From Nemertoderma westbladi (Eukaryota > Xenacoelomorpha > Nemertodermatida > Nemertodermatidae), in contig JAUCBJ010004985.1 of assembly GCA_032718475.1 (NCBI GenBank), forward strand, positions 1 through 35,967: a stretch of 35,967 bases of DNA. Reading direction: 5' to 3'. Position numbers and translations under genes: made by a program. Each line of letters opens with the position of its first letter. Within the stretch, counting starts at the first letter, position 1. Positions 31,143 to 35,967 of the stretch are shown here, in pieces. The notes beneath the pieces are model-generated. The model saw nothing but the letters and a program-made list of their open reading frames with translations. It had not been told where the DNA came from and ran no database searches.

Positions 31143-31454
31143 ACCAACCGTAAATTCAACATTTATTAGAAGCTATTGATGATAAAAATTTGAATATTGA
31201 CAGCGTAGCAGCAGCATTGTGTATTCAAAATTTCAAAAATTTTACATTTGGCCTACAGAATTATGTGAGTCCGTATCAAAATATTTATTGGGTGATAGTG
31301 TAAAACATTGAACCCAACATACTCTATGATGCAATGGGAAAATCCGCTCAGGGAAGAAAATTAATAAATAAAGAAACTGCAAGGTGGTGTCCTGAAAATG
31401 AAGTCTCATCTCACTGCTTACTGTATACAGATAAAGTCAATCAACAAAGCAGTT

Positions 31455-32259
31455 AAACAATCTATTCGGCTTCTAGACAGCCGATAACTTATAACCCTTC
31501 GGCCGCTCAGCCTTCGGCGGTGGACCACACCGACCTGGACCCCAAAGTGTTCCGGGACAACCTTGCCTTGAAGTATGGGTTGACGCCGCCTGGCCTCCCG
31601 GCTAAGTGCGAGGGGTGTGGGGAGTCTTTTTCGACATCCCACGCCCTTAATTGCAAGTCGGGGGGCTTGATTATCAAGCGGCACAACGAGGTGCGGGAGG
31701 TCTTCGGGGACTTAATCGCGTCCGCGTTCGGGGGCTCGTGCGCGTCCAGCGTGAGGTTACGCTGGCGTCCGGCTACCTGGACAGACAGGGCCGCGAGGTG
31801 GGTGGAGTAAGGGCGGACCTTCTGGCGAGGGGAGTCTGGGCCGAACAGAGGGTGGCGTCATTTGACATTGCAGTTGTAAACGCTGACGCCCCCTCTTATG
31901 TTAACCGGTCCCTAGACTCCGTTCTCCAGCAGAGGGTCCGTGCGAAGAAGGTACACTATGCCGCAGTGTGCGAGGACCGTCGGATCTCCTTCACCCCCCT
32001 AGTCGGAACCACCGACGGGGTGTGGTGCAAGGAGGCCGATATCCTAATCCGCCACCTCGCGGAGACCCTGGTAGCCCGGCAGCGTGGGATGCGCGAGCGA
32101 GGCCTAGCCTGTGTGCTGTGCGGAGTGCGGAGGCGCCTATTGTTTGCGCTGCTGCGCTCAAACTCCCTGTGCCTGCGTGGCGGTAGGCGGCCATGGAGGG
32201 CGCTCGGGTTTGGGGACAGTGCCGGTCTGCGGGGGTTTGACCTCCAAGACCGGTACTGA
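31455..32259 (+). pseudogene. C-terminal CCHC and restriction-like endonuclease-type domain of a retrotransposon
   Basis: Frame 1 (open from about 31455, coding-like from 31496 to about 31735) has C-E-G-C-G-E-S-F-S-T-S-H-A-L-N-C, a CX2CX7HX3C finger, followed at once by G-G-L-I-I-K-R-H-N-E-V. Frame 2 (about 31735-32259) has V-R-A-D-L-L-A-R-G-V-W, then F-D-I-A-V-V, then C-E-D-R-R-I-S-F-T-P-L, and ends L-Q-D-R-Y-stop. The order CCHC, RH(N/D), (P)D...D is that of the RLE-class LINE C-terminus (R2/R4-like elements), and similar uncharacterised proteins are common in marine invertebrates. A frameshift lies at or near the GGGGG run at about 31730-31734. The segment is clearly GC-richer than its AT-rich surroundings. 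No RT domain is attached upstream. Confidence 0.62.
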
Positions 32260-32682
32260 ATCCAAGTTTTAGACTTGTGTTTGGTGGAGGGATGTAAAAA
32301 TTCTTACTAAATTTAATTTTGGTGGTGGTGGAAATTAAAATTAAAAATTGTATTTGACTTTTTATTAATTATAATTAATATTATTAAGTAACATTAAATA
32401 TAACCCTTCGGATGAATTCATTAATTTTAATCAATTAAATTAATTTATATTAATTGATTAATTACTTATTTAATTAACTTTATCATTTATTATCTACATA
32501 TAAGTATGTAGGTAGGCTATGCTTGCTTCACAATAATTAATTAATATTTCCAATACAATATACATTCCGCAAATAATTGATAATACATTCTATTGCGAGC
32601 ACTATTGCGTGAGTATACACTTGCCGCACAATTATTTAATTATACATTCTGTGCTGCACAATTAATTAATAATACATCGTTA
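32260..32682. other. Gene-free AT-rich stretch
   Basis: Probably includes the 3' tail of the preceding fragment, then TAATTAAT-rich DNA. No gene was recognised. Confidence 0.5.
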
Positions 32683-33005
32683 CCTTCAAGGCAGAACCCC
32701 CTAAGTCGATTTTTTTCGATTTTCATGTTTTTGACTTTTTGCGTAATTCGATATCGGCTTTTAGGTCTGGCAGAACCCCGAAGCTTTTCTACCAGCCATT
32801 TTTGAGTTACAGTATAAGCCAAAGACAGATCCCCGTAACTTATGCCCACTTCGAGGCAGAACCCCACAAGTCAATAATTGGCTTGCAAAACACCGTAAAT
32901 TCAAGTATATGAAATTCAGTCCACCTGGCAAAACCCCTTAAATTAGAAATAACAACCTGTAAAACCCCTTAAATCAGAAACAATAGCCTGGCAAAACCCC
33001 GTAAT
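32683..33005 (+). repeat. Degenerate 'ggcaaaaccccttaaat' repeat array
   Basis: At least six imperfect copies of GGCA(A/G)AACCCC(G/T)TAA...: near 32690, 32768, 32853, 32886, 32929, 32956 and 32991. The last three are spaced by about 30-35 bp. Related GGCAAAACACCATAAGTC phrases occur at 35863-35880. Confidence 0.6.
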
Positions 33006-33039
33006 TTATCATTTATATACTGGTTTGTATTGCGGCCAG

Positions 33040-33120
33040 GATACAAATATTAATAAGAGACACAAACATTATTGAGGGACGCAAACATTAATGAGGGACA
33101 CAAAACATTAATAGGGGTCC
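33040..33120 (-). repeat. Short inverted arm of the 19-bp minisatellite (about 4 units)
   Basis: On the plus strand, CATTAATGAGGGACACAAA-type units recur four times. They are the reverse complement of the unit in the 33724-34985 array. Confidence 0.85.
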
Positions 33121-33330
33121 ATGGTTGCCAATGGATATTAATATGAGCGATGGTGATGCTTGCCATCAGACGATCAGATATTAAGTGATTAACTGGAATT
33201 AATACTACCATGGGAACGTGAGCTTCGATCAAAGTACCGCCGTTTTGTATACATTCCATCTTCCTAATTAGATGGAAATTAATTGAAAGCGATGTTCGGT
33301 TCTGTTGTTCAGCTGCCTGTTTTGCTGCTA

Positions 33331-33349
33331 CCCCCCCCCCCCCCCCCCC
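33331..33349. repeat. Poly(C) tract, 19 nt
   Basis: An uninterrupted run of C. Together with the run at 33411-33429, it produces spurious proline-rich ORFs. Confidence 0.95.
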
Positions 33350-33410
33350 GGCTCTTATACCCTCATATTTTCAATTTACCTCCTACCACCACCATTCATG
33401 TTACCCCCCT

Positions 33411-33429
33411 CCCCCCCCCCCCCCCCCCC
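33411..33429. repeat. Poly(C) tract, 19 nt
   Basis: A second C run within 100 bp, preceded by six C and one T. Confidence 0.95.
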
Positions 33430-33723
33430 ATTCCTGTCTCCCCCTCATGTTCATCACTTTTTTACTCCTACTCCTTCCCTTTTTAGTAACAACATCGTTT
33501 ATTGTTTTGGTTAGAAAAACCATCTCTGTAACCTGATCTTTTCCTTCAATTGGCAATAACATAGTTTATTGATTTGGTCAGTAAAATATGTCATTATTTA
33601 TTGTTGTTATTTTATTGCTTGACAGTAATGATAATTGTAATACTGTAATATATTGTATGCGTGTATGGGTGGTAACATGAATCATACTAAGCGCGAAGGG
33701 CGATAGTGCCCATGATTAATGTT

Positions 33724-34985
33724 TGTGCCCTTGATTGATATCTGTCCCTCGTTTAGTGTTTGTGTCCCTCATTAATGTTTGTGTATCTCATTAATGTTTG
33801 TGTCCCTCATTAATGTTTGTGTATCTCATTAATGTTTGTGTCCCTCATTAATGTTTGTGTCCCTCATTAATGTTTGTGTCCCTCATTAATGTTTGTGTAC
33901 CTCATTAATGTTTGTGTCCCTCATTAATGTTTGTGTACCTCATTAATGTTTGTGTCCCTCATTAATGTTTGTGTACCTCATTAATGTTTGCGTCCCTCAT
34001 TAATGTTTGTGTCCCTCATTAATGTTTGTGTCCCTCATTAATGTTAGTGCCCTTGATTGATATCTGTCCCTCGTTTATTGTTTGTGTCCCTCATTAATGT
34101 TTGTGTCCCTTATTAATGTTTGTGTCCCTAATTAATGTTTGCGTCCCTCATTAATGTTTGTGTCCCTCATTAATGTTTGTGTCCCTCATTAATGTTTGTG
34201 TCCCTCATTAATGTTTGTGTCCCTCATTAATGTTAATGTACATCATTAATGTTTGTGTCCCTCATTAATGTTTGTGTACCTCATTAATGTTTGTGTCCCT
34301 CATTAATGTTTGTGTACCTCATTAATGTTTGTGTACCTCATTAATGTTTGTGTCCCTCATTAATGTTAGTGTACATCATTAATGTTTGTGTCCCTCATTA
34401 ATGTTTGTGTACCTCATTAATGTTTGTGTCCCTCATTAATGTTTGTGTACCTCATTAATGTTTGCGTCCCTCATTAATGTTTGTGTCCCTCATTAATGTT
34501 TGTGTCCCTCATTAATGTTAGTGCCCTTGATTGATATCTGTCCCTCGTTTATTGTTTGTGTCCCTCATTAATGTTTGTGTCCCTTATTAATGTTTGTGTC
34601 CCTAATTAATGTTTGTGTACCTCATTAATGTTTGTGTCCCTCATTAATGTTTGTGTCCCTCATTAATGTTTGTGTCCCTCATTAATGTTATTGCCCTTGA
34701 TTAATATCTGTCCCTCGTTTATTGTTTGTGTCCCTCATTAATGTTTGTGTACCTCATTAATGTTTGTGTCCCTCATTAATGTTTGTGTACCCCATTAATG
34801 TTTGTGTCCCTCATTAATGTTTGTGTACCTCATTAATGTTTGCGTCCCTCATTAATGTTTGTGTCCCTCATTAATGTTTGTGTCCCTCATTAATGTTTGT
34901 GTCCCTCATTAATGTTAGTGCCCTTGATTGATATCTGTCCCTCGTTTATTGTTTGTCCCCCTGATTAATGTTTGTCCCACATTAA
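33724..34985 (+). repeat. 19-bp minisatellite with higher-order structure, about 66 units
   Basis: The basic unit is TGTTTGTGTCCCTCATTAA (19 bp). Variants are TACCTC, TATCTC, TTGCGTCCC, and CCCTTATTAA/CCCTAATTAA forms. Five marker segments (GCCCTTGATTGATATCTGTC...) begin at 33727, 34049, 34523, 34693 and 34920. They delimit blocks of 17, 25, 9 and 12 units. Each marker replaces two units with 37 instead of 38 bp, so marker spacing is 19n-1. The last 65 bp or so are degenerate. Confidence 0.96.
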
Positions 34986-34989
34986 TGTT

Positions 34990-35263
34990 GCTATAAGTTA
35001 CTCTAGGTTGCCGGACGTTTTGGACAATTTGGTCATCAACTAGCAACGTAATTTGAGTAACATTAACTTTTAGTCTCCCTATATGAGGCATCTTTTACAG
35101 CAACAAACTTTGCGTTTACATAGAGCAACTTGATCGGCAACCTGACATGCTCAATAAGTTGCTGATAGAGTTGCTCAAAATGTTGACACGTACTGTAGAA
35201 AAAACAGGTCTTTAATTATTCGTCATGACGTACTGTAAGTGAACTTTACTTTAACTTTAACGT
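34990..35263. other. Gene-free stretch
   Basis: AGGTTGCCGG (about 35006) and CGGCAACCT (about 35134) form a weak inverted repeat about 120 bp apart. Nothing else was seen. Confidence 0.45.
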
Positions 35264-35440
35264 AGCTGTATCCCTGTAGCTAGACTTTGTTCTTACTGTA
35301 GAGTACCACCCATGGCTATATTTTGTACTTAGAGTTCCGTTTGCTTGAATCTAAATTTTGTTCTTATAGTTCTGCATTTGGCTACATTTTGTTCAATTTG
35401 TATTGATACATGATTCTAACTATAGTTCCGTACTTATTTT
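35264..35440 (+). repeat. Degenerate repeat: GGCTA-ATTTTGTNCTTA-AGTTCCG
   Basis: Three to four loosely spaced copies of (A/G)GCTA(C/G)A(T/C)TTTGTTCTTA..AGTTC, with a period near 40-60 bp, are visible. Strongly diverged. Confidence 0.4.
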
Positions 35441-35664
35441 AGAAGCAATTAATACCAAAATATCACAAACTTATGGAGCCCTTTAGAATTTTGAATTCAA
35501 AAATTTCCAACATGTGCGTGTGTGTGTTAGCTATATTGTATGTGATTATTTGTTATTATTGCGTTTACAGGTAATACTAACACCTGAGCATGTGCTAGTT
35601 AACATGTTAGATAGCACGTATTACCTAATAACAAATGCGCACATGTATTACGTGCGCACTACGC

Positions 35665-35711
35665 ACTAAATAATTAAGGACGTACGTATCGTACGTCCTT
35701 AATTATTTAGT
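35665..35711. repeat. Perfect 22-bp hairpin with 3-nt loop
   Basis: 35665-35686 is the exact reverse complement of 35690-35711 (ACTAAATAATTAAGGACGTA...). The loop is TAT. Just upstream, GCGCAC...GTGCGC forms a smaller inverted repeat. Confidence 0.93.
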
Positions 35712-35756
35712 TGGCTACTATTTGATATATTTTGCTTTTTTTTTGTAAAAATTCGG

Positions 35757-35880
35757 ACTTGTGGTGTTTTGCCAAATTGAGGATACCTTGTTTTCTAGGC
35801 AATACCCCGCAACTATCGTATAGTTACGGGATAATACCAGAAAATGGTGTTCCCCTTTGTTTTGGCAAAACACCATAAGT
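35757..35880. repeat. Nested palindromic element (about 124 bp)
   Basis: GACTTGTGGTGTTTTGCC (35757-35774) pairs with GGCAAAACACCATAAGTC (35863-35880) with one mismatch. Inside it, CTATCGTATAG-centred sequence and GG(C/T)A(A/T)TACC phrases form a second dyad. The arm shares the GGCAAAAC(A/C)CC motif with the array at 32683-33005. Confidence 0.75.
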
Positions 35881-35967
35881 CAGAATTTTTTCAAAAAAAC
35901 CGCAATATATTTCAAAGGTAATTCTAAATCAAATTGAAAGTTTAGTTATATGAATTCTATATATGAT

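Noticed and set aside
33283-33514. Two overlapping proline-rich ORFs
   Set aside because: They arise from the poly(C) tracts at 33331 and 33411.
33724-34985. CRISPR array
   Set aside because: The 19-bp units abut directly with no unique spacers, and the genome is eukaryotic.

Overview
The window looks like accessory, transposon-rich DNA from an AT-rich invertebrate animal genome. Three things point that way: a spliceosomal terminal exon of a USP22-type deubiquitinase, a BEL/Pao LTR retrotransposon (a superfamily known from animals), and several families of APE-type and restriction-like-endonuclease non-LTR retrotransposons. The phylum cannot be fixed from the sequence. Nothing bacterial is visible (no operons, Shine-Dalgarno sites or CRISPR), and most long ORFs are decaying retroelement pieces.

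Two host gene parts are supportable. On the minus strand at 2744..1673 is a long first coding exon for a secreted, basic, unrecognised protein. It has a signal peptide and ends in a textbook splice donor. On the plus strand at 7461..7653 is the last exon of a USP22/non-stop orthologue, carrying the catalytic His box. No other USP22 exon was found upstream, so the preceding intron may be long and may hold the minus-strand gene.

From 9.1 to 16.5 kb there are three non-LTR retrotransposons. LINE-A (plus strand) carries a 91-bp internal duplication, frameshifts and nonsense codons. It is split by LINE-B (minus strand, 5'-truncated, with an ATT/AAT tail), whose flanking 5-bp repeat puts LINE-A back in frame. 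LINE-C is a C-terminal fragment with an A-rich tail. From 21.9 to 26.6 kb lies a decayed BEL/Pao pol region (end of RT, RNase H, integrase), itself split by a CR1/L2-like LINE-D with a perfect 10-bp target-site duplication. At 28.7-29.9 kb is a broken ORF with retroviral-type zinc knuckles. At 31.5-32.3 kb is a GC-rich fragment resembling the CCHC plus restriction-like endonuclease tail of an RLE-class LINE.

The rest is repeat DNA. It includes fold-back elements (two with inverted arms made of short tandem repeats), perfect hairpins at 19581-19640 and 35665-35711, and a dispersed family with at least six copies, two pairs of them inverted. There are six poly(C/G) runs of 15-20 nt. A 1.26-kb, 19-bp minisatellite (33724-34985) has a higher-order structure: its marker segments are spaced at exactly 19n-1 bases.

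No intact autonomous element and no complete host gene is present.
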